A DNA stretch of 64,000 nucleotides from Parasphaerochaeta coccoides DSM 17374 (lineage in GTDB: Bacteria > Spirochaetota > Spirochaetia > Sphaerochaetales > Sphaerochaetaceae), in assembly GCF_000208385.1 (NCBI RefSeq), contig NC_015436.1, positions 248,001 through 312,000 on the forward strand, read 5' to 3'. Each line of letters begins with the position of its first letter. Position 1 is the stretch's first letter. This document shows positions 56,220 to 64,000 of the stretch, in pieces. Both the position numbers and the translations under genes were made by a program. The notes under the pieces are model-generated. The model was not told where the DNA came from. It saw only the letters and a program-made list of their open reading frames with translations, and did no database searches.

Positions 56220-58451
56220 ATGTTATCCAAAAAAAAGATAATACAATTCCTTGTCGCGTCAATCATTTTTGTCATTGCCGTCATATGGCTGTACAATCAG
56301 CTCTCGACGAACTTCATGACATATGCGGAAAATCGCGATTTCAAAGAGATGACACTGTTTGCGCGCACGGCTCCTGATGAATTTGAGCAGACGGAATACG
56401 ATTCATGGATTAGGACGGTAGGGGATGCCATCCCCGGAGCTGTAGCCCTGTACCATCTGTATGATGACGCATCAGGAAAATTCATTCCCGTAACAGGATC
56501 CCCGGCAGCTTTGGCACTGTGGGAAAGCAACAGAAACAAGCCGGAATTTGTCCGGGCAGAGGAAAGCGTCTATTATCTCGAACCGCTCATGCTCACCCAG
56601 ACCTATTCAGTGGACGCGTCCCTTGATCCTGGAGTTCTCAGCGGCAGTCGTGTCCGGGTGGCCTTCATCCCTGTAGAAGATGAATCCGGATTCGGGACAG
56701 AAGGCGCTGTCATGATCATGATTCCTGATGTTGCTTCGTCCGGTTATCTCAGTCTGCTGAGGACGCTGCTCATAGGATTTGCCGTAATATTCGTCGGTAT
56801 CATGTTCGTTCTTATGTTTACCCGTGATCCGGTAACCGGATTCATGGTTCTCGGATTATTCGCCATTGTGTTTATTTTCATTGCGTTTCCTCTGTTGGAG
56901 GCAATAAGGCTTTCCTTCACCCGTGATGGACATTTCTCATGGCAGACATGGAAAGATACCTTGTCACCGACCTATCTGGTGGCGTTGTGGGGTTCTCTCC
57001 GCCTTGGCTTCCTGACAGCAACAATCTCCACTGTCCTGGGGTATCTGTTCGCCTTCCTTGTGGAACGGACATCGTTCAAGAAAAAGAAGTTGATGACCAC
57101 GCTGGCTACCATGCCGGTCATCTCGCCGCCGTTCTCGCTTTCTCTTTCCATCATCCTTCTTTTTGGGAACAACGGGCTCATTTCCAGACAGATACTTCAT
57201 CTCAATACATCAATGTACGGACTGGGTGGTCTGACTCTGGTAGAAGTCATCGGCATGTTTCCCATAGCATTCCTGACAATCAGCGGAGTGCTCCGGCAAA
57301 TAGATTCTACTGTCGAGGATGCGTCCCTTGACTTGCAGGCGACTCGCTTTCAGACATTCCGTTCCATCACACTGCCGTTGTCCGTACCCGGAATCCTCAG
57401 CGCATGGCTTCTGGTGTTCACCAATTCCCTGGCGGACTTCGCCAATCCCCTGTTGCTCGCTGGCGATTATCGCGTCTTGTCTACCGAAGCCTACATGCTG
57501 GTCACGGGACGGAGTAATCTGGGGGCAGGAGCGGCGTTGTCATTCCTTCTGCTGATGCCTACGCTCTCGGCGTTTCTGATACAACGGTTCTGGGTATCCC
57601 GAAAGAGCTATGTCACGGTGACGGGCAAACCGTCAACTGTACTCACTGAACTGACCGCGCCTGCCGTCCGCAAGACTTTGACAGTCATTGCGTGGTCGGT
57701 TCTCGGCTTCATCGCTGCTTTGTACCTGACTATCGTCGCGGGATGCTTTGTCCGCAACTGGGGCATAGACTACTCATTCACGCTGGACAACTGGGGAGAA
57801 GCCCTGCGCCGCGGATGGACAAGTATCCGCAATACGGTAATGCTTGCAAGTATAGCCACTCCTATTGCGGGGCTGCTTGCCATGATGGCGGCCATGCTCA
57901 TTGTGCGCAAGAAATTCCCCTTTAAACGGATACTTGAGATGTTGATTATGAGTCCTTATGCCATACCGGGAACACTAATTGGTATCAGCTATATCCTGGC
58001 GTTCAACAAACCGCCCATTCTCCTGGTGGGGACAGGGGCCATCATTGTAATCAACTATGTGATTCGCGAGCTGCCGGTCGGCCTTGAGAACGGAATCACC
58101 GCGCTTCACCAGATTGATCCGGCCATTGAGGAGGCTGCGGCTGATTTGGGAGCTGATGTCACCACAGTGTTCAGGACCGTTGTCCTGCCTCTTGTCCGTC
58201 CTGCGTTCATCTCCAGCATGTCATATACTTTCGTGCGGTCGATGACTGCGGTAAGCGCCATCATATTCCTGATATCGGCACGGTGGAACCATCTGACTGT
58301 CCTGATTTTCAATTTCTCGGAAAACCTGAGGTTCGGGCTGGCAAGTGTTCTGTCCACAGTTCTGATTGTAATTGTTCTGGGAGTGTTCGCCCTGATGCAG
58401 GTGCTGGTCAAGGACGACAAGCTCATGCAGAAATCTATTTCTACCCGGTGA
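56220..58451 (+). CDS. Iron-type ABC transporter permease with two fused domains and an N-terminal extension
   Basis: 743 residues, compared with about 520-570 for ordinary FbpB/AfuB permeases. Two complete permease domains follow each other (about 230-465 and 480-735), each with an EAA loop ('DSTVEDASLDLQATRFQTFRSITLPLSVPGI' and 'DPAIEEAAADLGADVTTVFRTVVLPLVRPAF'). The extra N-terminus consists of a transmembrane helix (7-25), about 150 extracytoplasmic residues and another helix (about 179-200). This extension looks like a sensor or docking domain; I do not recognise it. The Shine-Dalgarno (AAGGCGG) is weak. Confidence 0.9.
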   Translation: MLSKKKIIQFLVASIIFVIAVIWLYNQLSTNFMTYAENRDFKEMTLFARTAPDEFEQTEYDSWIRTVGDAIPGAVALYHLYDDASGKFIPVTGSPAALALWESNRNKPEFVRAEESVYYLEPLMLTQTYSVDASLDPGVLSGSRVRVAFIPVEDESGFGTEGAVMIMIPDVASSGYLSLLRTLLIGFAVIFVGIMFVLMFTRDPVTGFMVLGLFAIVFIFIAFPLLEAIRLSFTRDGHFSWQTWKDTLSPTYLVALWGSLRLGFLTATISTVLGYLFAFLVERTSFKKKKLMTTLATMPVISPPFSLSLSIILLFGNNGLISRQILHLNTSMYGLGGLTLVEVIGMFPIAFLTISGVLRQIDSTVEDASLDLQATRFQTFRSITLPLSVPGILSAWLLVFTNSLADFANPLLLAGDYRVLSTEAYMLVTGRSNLGAGAALSFLLLMPTLSAFLIQRFWVSRKSYVTVTGKPSTVLTELTAPAVRKTLTVIAWSVLGFIAALYLTIVAGCFVRNWGIDYSFTLDNWGEALRRGWTSIRNTVMLASIATPIAGLLAMMAAMLIVRKKFPFKRILEMLIMSPYAIPGTLIGISYILAFNKPPILLVGTGAIIVINYVIRELPVGLENGITALHQIDPAIEEAAADLGADVTTVFRTVVLPLVRPAFISSMSYTFVRSMTAVSAIIFLISARWNHLTVLIFNFSENLRFGLASVLSTVLIVIVLGVFALMQVLVKDDKLMQKSISTR

Positions 58452-58461
58452 GGTGCAGTAT

Positions 58462-59562
58462 ATGGAAAAGAAAAGTGTTTCAGTAACTCTGCAACATGTG
58501 ACCAAAAGGTTCAAGAATACCAGGGGCAAGGCCGATATCATCGCGGTCAATGATGCCGATTTCGTCATAGAGGCGGGGGAGCTGGTGACTCTGCTGGGAC
58601 CTTCCGGCTGTGGCAAGACGACTACCTTACGTATGATTGCGGGTTTTGAGTTGCCTACGGAGGGCAAGATATTCATTGGTTCGGAAGATGTGACCATGCT
58701 TCCGCCCAACAAACGCGACACGGCTACGATGTTCCAAAGCTATGGGCTTTTCCCTCACATGTCGGTTTTTGATAACGTCGCTTACGGATTGAAGCTCAGG
58801 GGACTGCCTGTCGAGGAAATCTCCCGGCGTGTCAATGAAACATTGGTGCTTGTCGGGCTGAAAGATTACGGAGACAGGGCGCCTTCCAAGCTCTCAGGAG
58901 GACAGCAGCAGAGAGTGGCTCTTGCCCGTAGCCTGATTGTGACCCCGTCAGTGTTGCTTTTGGACGAGCCCTTGTCCAATCTTGATGCGCTGTTGCGTGA
59001 GCAGATGAGGATTGAGATACGAAAGATACAGAAAAGCCTGGGAATCACCGCGATATATGTTACCCATGACAGGGTGGAAGCAATGAGTCTATCCGACCGT
59101 GTCGTCGTCATGAAAGATGGGTATGTGAGGCAGATTGGGGCGCCGGATGAAATCTATGAGGCTCCCGATTCGCGTTTCGTCGCGGGCTTTGTCGGCAAGG
59201 CTGAGTTCTTTCCTGTAAAGGTCGTGAGCAAGGATGGTGGTCTCTGGACATGCTCCTTGGGAAACAAGACCGTTCAGGTTGCGCAAGCCGCTCCTGATGT
59301 CAATGTTGGAGATGACGCGGTGGTGATGGCTCGTCCGGAATCCTTGCGGTTTGAGGAAAAAGGGAAGGGGTACATAGACGGAGTGGTTCGCTTGAACGTA
59401 TATCTGGGAAACAGTATGGAAAGCTTTGTTGAGACATCGTTCGGAGAAGTCCTTGTCCAGCTTGATGATCCCCGTTCAAAGAAGGTCTATCGTGAAGGAG
59501 AGGAAGTATCCATCGCTTTCACGCCGGACAGGGTGCGTTTGCTGAGTAAAAACGAAGATTAG
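58462..59562 (+). CDS. Iron/polyamine-type ABC transporter ATP-binding protein (FbpC/PotA-like)
   Basis: 366 residues with Walker A GPSGCGKTTT, signature 'LSGGQQQRVALARSLIVTPSVLLLDEPLSNLDALLR' and a C-terminal TOBE domain. 'VTLQHVTKRFKNTRGKADIIAVNDADFVIEAGELVTLLG' is typical of the FbpC/PotA branch. The ATG at 58462 follows GGTGAGG; a GTG at 58453 is in frame and less likely. It begins 10 nt after the permease stop, completing a binding protein-permease-ATPase operon. A terminator follows at 59604-59636. Confidence 0.93.
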   Translation: MEKKSVSVTLQHVTKRFKNTRGKADIIAVNDADFVIEAGELVTLLGPSGCGKTTTLRMIAGFELPTEGKIFIGSEDVTMLPPNKRDTATMFQSYGLFPHMSVFDNVAYGLKLRGLPVEEISRRVNETLVLVGLKDYGDRAPSKLSGGQQQRVALARSLIVTPSVLLLDEPLSNLDALLREQMRIEIRKIQKSLGITAIYVTHDRVEAMSLSDRVVVMKDGYVRQIGAPDEIYEAPDSRFVAGFVGKAEFFPVKVVSKDGGLWTCSLGNKTVQVAQAAPDVNVGDDAVVMARPESLRFEEKGKGYIDGVVRLNVYLGNSMESFVETSFGEVLVQLDDPRSKKVYREGEEVSIAFTPDRVRLLSKNED

Positions 59563-59603
59563 AACCAACAAAGATTACTGGACGCGCTCATGCGTGTCGA
59601 TGC

Positions 59604-59636
59604 ATCCTCCCGTACATGTGGCGGGAGGATTTTTTG
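59604..59636 (+). terminator. Rho-independent terminator of the iron-type transporter operon
   Basis: ATCCTCCCG (59604-59612) pairs with CGGGAGGAT (59622-59630), with a 9-nt loop and six T directly after. Confidence 0.93.
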
Positions 59637-59736
59637 TAGTTTTTCCGTTGCAGGTTCCTTCCATTTCACCATCAGTCATCATCCTGGGGATTTTTCATAG
59701 CTCCTATTGCATCTCTGTACGTTGGCGCTAATCTGT

Positions 59737-60171
59737 TTATGGGTTAAGGGTCTCCGCGCATTTTCCAATAAGCGTCAGAAGCATGGACGTTTCTTCTTGA
59801 GTCAGTTTCGCTGTCACGGAATCATAAAAGGCATACTGCGCTTTGTGCAGCACTTCTGCTGCCGGTTTGCCTCGCTCAGTGATTGTCAGATGTTGAAGGC
59901 GTCTGTCGTCTTTGTCACCTGAAACGATTAGATAGCCTTTGTTCACAAGCAATTCCACAGCCTTGCTCACATATGGCCGAGACACGTCACGATATAAGGC
60001 CACGTCGCGGGCGGTGTCAAATTCGGGGTTCTCCCGCAAGAAACACAGAACATCAGCCTCCGGCAAAGTGAGTTTAATGGTTGCTGCGGCTTTTGTCAGC
60101 GCGCTTTCATACATCCGCTTTATTAGCTTGGCGTAAAGGTAAAAGTTGCCTTCGAATTTGTATTCTTTCAT
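59737..60171 (-). CDS. MarR-family transcriptional regulator
   Basis: 144 residues with a winged-helix core: 'TLPEADVLCFLRENPEFDTARDVALYRDVSRPYVSKAVELLVNKGYLIVSGDKDDRRLQHLTITERG'. It lies downstream of an FAD oxidoreductase gene, overlapping its stop by 4 nt (ATGA), so regulator and enzyme are made from one mRNA. The upstream 15-bp palindrome at 61648-61691 is the likely operator, giving an autoregulated two-gene operon. The ligand is unknown. The base composition resembles the acquired island more than the neighbouring chromosomal genes. Confidence 0.91.
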   Translation of the reverse strand: MKEYKFEGNFYLYAKLIKRMYESALTKAAATIKLTLPEADVLCFLRENPEFDTARDVALYRDVSRPYVSKAVELLVNKGYLIVSGDKDDRRLQHLTITERGKPAAEVLHKAQYAFYDSVTAKLTQEETSMLLTLIGKCAETLNP

Positions 60172-61625
60172 AGGATTTTGCTCCCTGTGATTTTCTCAAA
60201 TACCTTGAATCCGCTTTCCACAGCGCGGTGGGTGCCGACACCGAAACCCTCTACGTCATTGCCTACGCAATACAAGCCCCCAATCGGGAGGTTGCAGGTC
60301 GGGCGGTCACCGTCGCTTTGCCCGATAGAGTTCGCAATGCCATAGCTTTCACCGCCTTGTCCGTCAAAGACTTTATCTACGCCGAATGTACTGACTTCCT
60401 TTAGTCCCATGACTTCTCTGCGCTCAATAACGCCTTCCTCAAAGAGCTTTGGGAACAACATCTTCATTTTGCCCTCGACGTATTCGAGGTATGGCGATAA
60501 ATCCTGTTCGGGTTCCGGATGGCTGCTCATAACGGCGTATATGACCTGCTTCTTGCCATTGGCGGATATTGTCGGGAATACTGACTTTGAACCAATGTAG
60601 ATGTAGTTGCTCGTCGGCTTCTTTTTGCCGTCGCGCATCAATTCGAAGTCGTGCCAAGTCTCAAGACAATTATACGGGAAATACACGTACGTTGAATGCT
60701 CAAGAACCTTTTGGGTCGTGAAGAAGCGATATCCTACATCCGCAAGGTTGCTCTGCAAGCCACGGATTCGTTCGGCGTATTCTTTTGGGAATTTATCCGC
60801 TCCCACATACCTGAACACGGTCTGCCTTAGTCCGGCATTCGATATTATAAGCGGAGCGACAAAGCTTTCTCCGTTCTCAAACGTTACGCCCACTGCCTTG
60901 CCGTCCTCAGTGTCGATTGACTTAACACGAGTGTTCCAGAGGATTTCACCGCCATGTTCCGGGACGACTTCCACCATTTTTGTAAAGAAGCCTCCTACAC
61001 CGCCCTCGTAGTAACGGGGTTGCGGGTGGTCTTTGCTCATAAGGAGTTGAAATATCCTGACTAAATGCGATGCCGGAACCTTGTCGCTTGTCATCTCAAA
61101 TGCGCCTTCACCGAATGATGCCGTGACGAATACGCGCATCGCCTCCGGCATTTTTAGGCTGTTCATATACTCAAGAGCGGAGATGTGTTCGAGCTTCTTC
61201 CAATCCTTCTCTTTCATTTTTGACAGTTTACGCATAACAAGCCCGGCTTGAATCGCACCGATACCTTTTATCCCCACTGCTTTGAAAGTTGAAAAATCGC
61301 TCACATCGAGAGGCCGGACTTTACCGTCGCGACCTCCGTAGAGAATGTTCGTTTTATCAGCGGGTACTTCGGCGGCAACATTGCGGACAGACTTGCCGAC
61401 AGTGGCGGAGAGTTTCTCGAAAAGCGATGGCGCGTTTGGCACGAGGTTCAGCGGAAACATCTCGTATGTATGCCCATCGCGGTATATGGACATCATCTTG
61501 CCGCCTGCCGAGCTGTTTTTATCAACGAGCAAAACACGCTTGCCGGAGTTTGCGAGCAGAGCCGCAATAGTTGAACCTCCCGGACCCGCTCCAATGACAA
61601 TTGCATCAAACCGCTTGCTTGACAT
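60168..61625 (-). CDS. Phytoene desaturase/retinol saturase-like FAD oxidoreductase
   Basis: 485 residues. N-terminal dinucleotide fold 'FDAIVIGAGPGGSTIAALLANSGKRVLLVDKNSSAGGKM' (about 6-44) and the C-terminal FAD segment 'GGLYCVGNDVEGFGVGTHRAVESGFKVFEKI'. The family includes CrtI, CrtISO and all-trans-retinol saturases. No other carotenoid genes are nearby, so a pigment pathway is not supported, and the real substrate may be another lipid. The start at 61625 follows GGAGG; the frame extends to 61706 through the operator and is rejected. Confidence 0.88.
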   Translation of the reverse strand: MSSKRFDAIVIGAGPGGSTIAALLANSGKRVLLVDKNSSAGGKMMSIYRDGHTYEMFPLNLVPNAPSLFEKLSATVGKSVRNVAAEVPADKTNILYGGRDGKVRPLDVSDFSTFKAVGIKGIGAIQAGLVMRKLSKMKEKDWKKLEHISALEYMNSLKMPEAMRVFVTASFGEGAFEMTSDKVPASHLVRIFQLLMSKDHPQPRYYEGGVGGFFTKMVEVVPEHGGEILWNTRVKSIDTEDGKAVGVTFENGESFVAPLIISNAGLRQTVFRYVGADKFPKEYAERIRGLQSNLADVGYRFFTTQKVLEHSTYVYFPYNCLETWHDFELMRDGKKKPTSNYIYIGSKSVFPTISANGKKQVIYAVMSSHPEPEQDLSPYLEYVEGKMKMLFPKLFEEGVIERREVMGLKEVSTFGVDKVFDGQGGESYGIANSIGQSDGDRPTCNLPIGGLYCVGNDVEGFGVGTHRAVESGFKVFEKITGSKIL

Positions 61626-61647
61626 ATGAATTGACCTCCAGAGGAAT

Positions 61648-61691
61648 GTTTCTGATATAATTGTTTCTACGGAAATAATTATATCAGAAAC
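61648..61691. promoter_or_regulatory. Perfect 15-bp inverted repeat, probable MarR operator
   Basis: GTTTCTGATATAATT (61648-61662) and AATTATATCAGAAAC (61677-61691) are exact inverse copies with a 14-bp spacer. It lies 23 bp upstream of the oxidoreductase ATG, and each arm carries TATAAT-like sequence that could be the -10 element. A MarR dimer bound here would shut off the operon, including its own gene. Confidence 0.75.
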
Positions 61692-62058
61692 CGGAAGAGA
61701 TGCCAAACAAAATTTATCCGATCACCAAAATTCTGCGAGTGATACAAATATTTATCTGTAATTGCAAGGAATTTTGGCTATATTGACGTTCACTTTACTT
61801 CCTGCATATCTCATCCCGGATGAAAATAACCACAGGCACCCCTGTCGTACAATTCGTAGGGAGCAAAATGATAAGATGCCGTCGCTATGAACGATGCGAA
61901 CGTTTAGTTTACACAGTTTAGTTTGGTTTAGTTCGCAGAAACTCGGATATGTTCGTATAGTTCGGACAGTATAGTGTTGATAAGTGACAACATATGGTAT
62001 ATTACTGTTAAAATAAACACTTAGATGCTTACTGTAAAAAAATGGAGGAATGCTGTAG
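61692..62058. other. 367-bp intergenic region before the acyl-CoA synthetase
   Basis: No gene. It holds the inverted repeat CCAAAATTC (61725-61733) / GAATTTTGG (61769-61777) and three copies of GTTTAGTT at 61902, 61916 and 61926. A promoter for the next gene probably lies around TTGATA (61977-61982) and TATATT (61998-62003), with a short 15-bp spacer. Confidence 0.45.
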
Positions 62059-63984
62059 ATGGAACGAACTGTAATCTCCCTCTTGCACGAAGCCGCACAG
62101 CGGTATGGCTCACGACCTTATACGACAAAAAAGACAGATGGAGGCTGGTTTCCTTACAGCTTTGTCACGACAGACCAGGAAACTGATTATCTCGCCGCCG
62201 CGCTTCATGTCCGCTTCCCCCATCCTGAGACAACATATGCGCTTCTATCCGAAGGCCGTCCAGAATGGGTGAACTTTGAATTTGGAGCAGTGAAAGCCCG
62301 TGGCATAAGCGTTCCCTTGTCCATCAAGCTGACACCGGAGGAAATCGCCTTCCGTGTCAACCATAGTGAAGCGGCAGGCATTGCCTGTTCGCACAACACC
62401 TTGGCCAACGTTGTCAAGGCTGCCCCGTACTTTGAGAACAAGAACCTGTTGTTCATCTATCTTGATGAGACTGATGAAAACCTGTCAACCCACATGACTG
62501 GCATCGGTCGGAAAGAAGGGGAAGGATACATCACCTATTCTCGTCTGGTGGAGGAGGGCAGGAAACTACTAGCCGATGACGAAGGCATTGTCAGACGGCT
62601 TGAAACCCAGATTAAGGAAAACGATACAATCAATATCTGCTATACCAGCGGAACCACCGGAAATCCGAAAGGCATCATGCTTACCCATCTCAACTACTGG
62701 GCGAACAGCAAGGACTGCATTGATTTGTTCAAGATTCCCCATGCGACCTTTGAGACCCTGGTCGTCCTGCCTTCCGACCACTCTTTTGCTCATACGGTTG
62801 GCATCTATGCCGGAGTACGGCAGGGCATCACCCTTCATTTTGTTGATGCCAGAGGCTCCAATGCGGCAATCATCCGCAATTTCCCCAAGAACCTGCCAGA
62901 AGTCAATCCGATTTTCCTGATGAGCGTGCCGTCGATTACCGGAAATTTTATGCGGAAGATACGGCAGAACATTTCCTCCAAGGGGAAATTCATCGAAGGA
63001 ATTTTTGAGAGAGGCATTGCGGCGGGCATTGTTCGCAACGGTGATGGCTTCCACAGGGCGCGAGGTTGGAGCCGCGTCAAGACATGGTTCCCCTATACCC
63101 TTGCCAATATTCTGGTTTTCTCCAAGATACGGAGCATCTTCGGCAACAGGTTCCGGTTCTTTGTCGGAGGAGGAGCCCTGCTTGAAGCAAAGCAACAGCA
63201 TTTCTTTGCCGCGCTGGCAGCTCCCGTGTATCAAGGATATGGGTTGACGGAGGCTGCGCCGGTCATCTGTTCCAATACTCCTCAGCGAGTCAAGTTTGGC
63301 ACTTCCGGAATGGTTGCGCCAAGCGTGACGTGCAAGATTATGAAGGAGGCCGACACCGAAGCAAAGATCGGAGAAAAGGGTGAAATCGTCATCAAGGGCG
63401 ACAATGTGATGAAAGGATATTTCAAGAATCCTGAAGCCAGCGCCGAAGCCCTGCGGGACGGATGGCTCTGGACGGGCGACTTGGGATACTACGATGAAGA
63501 TGGCTTCCTTGTGGTCACCGGACGGGAGAAGGCTCTGCTCATTTCCAAGGATGGGGAGAAGTATTCGCCGGAGGAAGTCGAGGAAGTGATGGTGAACAAC
63601 ATTGATGTGCTCAACCAGCTGATGGTCTACAATGATCATCAGGTGCTGACCACTGCGTTGGTCACGCTTCAGGATGATGTAGCCAAAGCGCTGCTCAAGG
63701 CGGAGGGGGCAGATACGGCGGAGGCGGCTCTCGAAGTGCTGGAGAAGGCACTGCGCTCTTACGAACCGAAAGCCACAGCCATTCCCAATGTCTGGTTGCC
63801 CGACCGTTTCATAATCATCCCGGACGCATTCAGCGAGGCTGACGGACTGGTAAACTCTACGATGAAGCTGGTGCGTTACAAGACAATTGAGTTCTACAAG
63901 GATCGCATAGCCGCGGCGTATGAGAGCGTCGAGGAGAACAAGAAACATAATCTTGAAGCTGTCCGCCGCCAGTTCTTTTCCTGA
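62059..63984 (+). CDS. Long-chain acyl-CoA synthetase (AMP-forming)
   Basis: 641 residues of the ANL superfamily. The P-loop motif 'ICYTSGTTGNPKGIMLTHLNY' (about 195), the adenine-binding 'YQGYGLTEAAPVICSNTP', 'LWTGDLGYYDEDGFLVVTGREKALLISKDGEKYSPEEVEE' and a C-terminal lid are present. Activates a fatty acid to acyl-AMP and then acyl-CoA, for lipid synthesis or recycling. GGAGG lies 9 nt before the ATG. It seems monocistronic, and the window ends 16 bp after its stop. Confidence 0.92.
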   Translation: MERTVISLLHEAAQRYGSRPYTTKKTDGGWFPYSFVTTDQETDYLAAALHVRFPHPETTYALLSEGRPEWVNFEFGAVKARGISVPLSIKLTPEEIAFRVNHSEAAGIACSHNTLANVVKAAPYFENKNLLFIYLDETDENLSTHMTGIGRKEGEGYITYSRLVEEGRKLLADDEGIVRRLETQIKENDTINICYTSGTTGNPKGIMLTHLNYWANSKDCIDLFKIPHATFETLVVLPSDHSFAHTVGIYAGVRQGITLHFVDARGSNAAIIRNFPKNLPEVNPIFLMSVPSITGNFMRKIRQNISSKGKFIEGIFERGIAAGIVRNGDGFHRARGWSRVKTWFPYTLANILVFSKIRSIFGNRFRFFVGGGALLEAKQQHFFAALAAPVYQGYGLTEAAPVICSNTPQRVKFGTSGMVAPSVTCKIMKEADTEAKIGEKGEIVIKGDNVMKGYFKNPEASAEALRDGWLWTGDLGYYDEDGFLVVTGREKALLISKDGEKYSPEEVEEVMVNNIDVLNQLMVYNDHQVLTTALVTLQDDVAKALLKAEGADTAEAALEVLEKALRSYEPKATAIPNVWLPDRFIIIPDAFSEADGLVNSTMKLVRYKTIEFYKDRIAAAYESVEENKKHNLEAVRRQFFS

Positions 63985-64000
63985 ATCCCGGTGCGATTCA

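Noticed and set aside
60168-61625. Carotenoid biosynthesis locus
   Set aside because: Only one CrtI-like gene is present; no phytoene synthase, cyclase or prenyl transferase is nearby.

Overview
The window reads as chromosomal DNA of a free-living or gut-associated spirochaete of the Sphaerochaeta type. This is an inference from gene content: substrate-binding proteins whose mature N-terminus starts with A-G-G-S-K-E-S or a close variant right after the signal peptide, sugar and amino-acid ABC transporters, fhs, and moderate GC. I cannot prove the species. GC and codon use shift sharply between about 25.7 and 37 kb and again around 59.7-61.7 kb, which points to acquired DNA, probably from Firmicutes.

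Layout. 1-1963: end of a 23S rRNA gene and 5S rRNA, followed by two small palindromic repeats. 2.1-3.6 kb (minus): a two-gene metal ABC transporter without its binding protein. 3.9-6.5 kb: metNIQ methionine importer. 6.7-9.2 kb: rmuC and argF; argF has a readable promoter and ArgR-type box. 9.2-12.0 kb: two lipoproteins made of seven RCC1 repeats, created by a tandem duplication that also copied and then degraded the 3' part of argF. 12.0-14.2 kb: a Dps-type gene with a textbook sigma-54 promoter, divergent from a NorR/FhlA-like GAF-AAA+ activator, with paired 22-bp-spaced repeats between them. 14.5-20.3 kb: clpB, a DUF554 membrane protein, an M20 peptidase and a TetR regulator. 20.4-22.6 kb: a third RCC1 lipoprotein, fused to a fimbrillin-like N-terminal domain and carrying a (GA)15 microsatellite directly after its start codon. 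22.8-25.4 kb: glycogen phosphorylase.

25.7-37 kb is an accessory island: an IS1634-type insertion sequence, a type I restriction (hsdR) relic, a KilA-N protein, a three-gene BsuBI/PstI-type restriction-modification system with its small HTH regulator, an AbrB/ABC-2 exporter operon, a VirD4/TraG conjugation-gene relic, a four-gene cassette starting with an Imm5-like immunity protein, and a frameshifted hsdM relic. It looks like a decayed integrative element.

37-44.2 kb: an AraC regulator divergent from a sugar-uptake operon (binding protein, two permeases, a DUF5107/TPR protein, a NahK-like sugar 1-kinase). The operon has no ATPase; a UgpC/MsmX-type ATPase at 50.2-51.3 kb is the likely energiser. 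44.7-47.1 kb: a membrane protein and a catalase, each preceded by a similar Fur/PerR-type box. 47.4-53.8 kb: a DUF4143 ATPase, aspartokinase, the orphan ATPase, a single-domain asparaginase-like protein, and fhs. 54.5 kb: tRNA-Gly(CCC). 55-59.6 kb: an iron-type ABC transporter with an unusually long permease. 59.7-61.7 kb: a CrtI-like FAD oxidoreductase and a MarR regulator under a 15-bp perfect palindromic operator. The window ends with a long-chain acyl-CoA synthetase.
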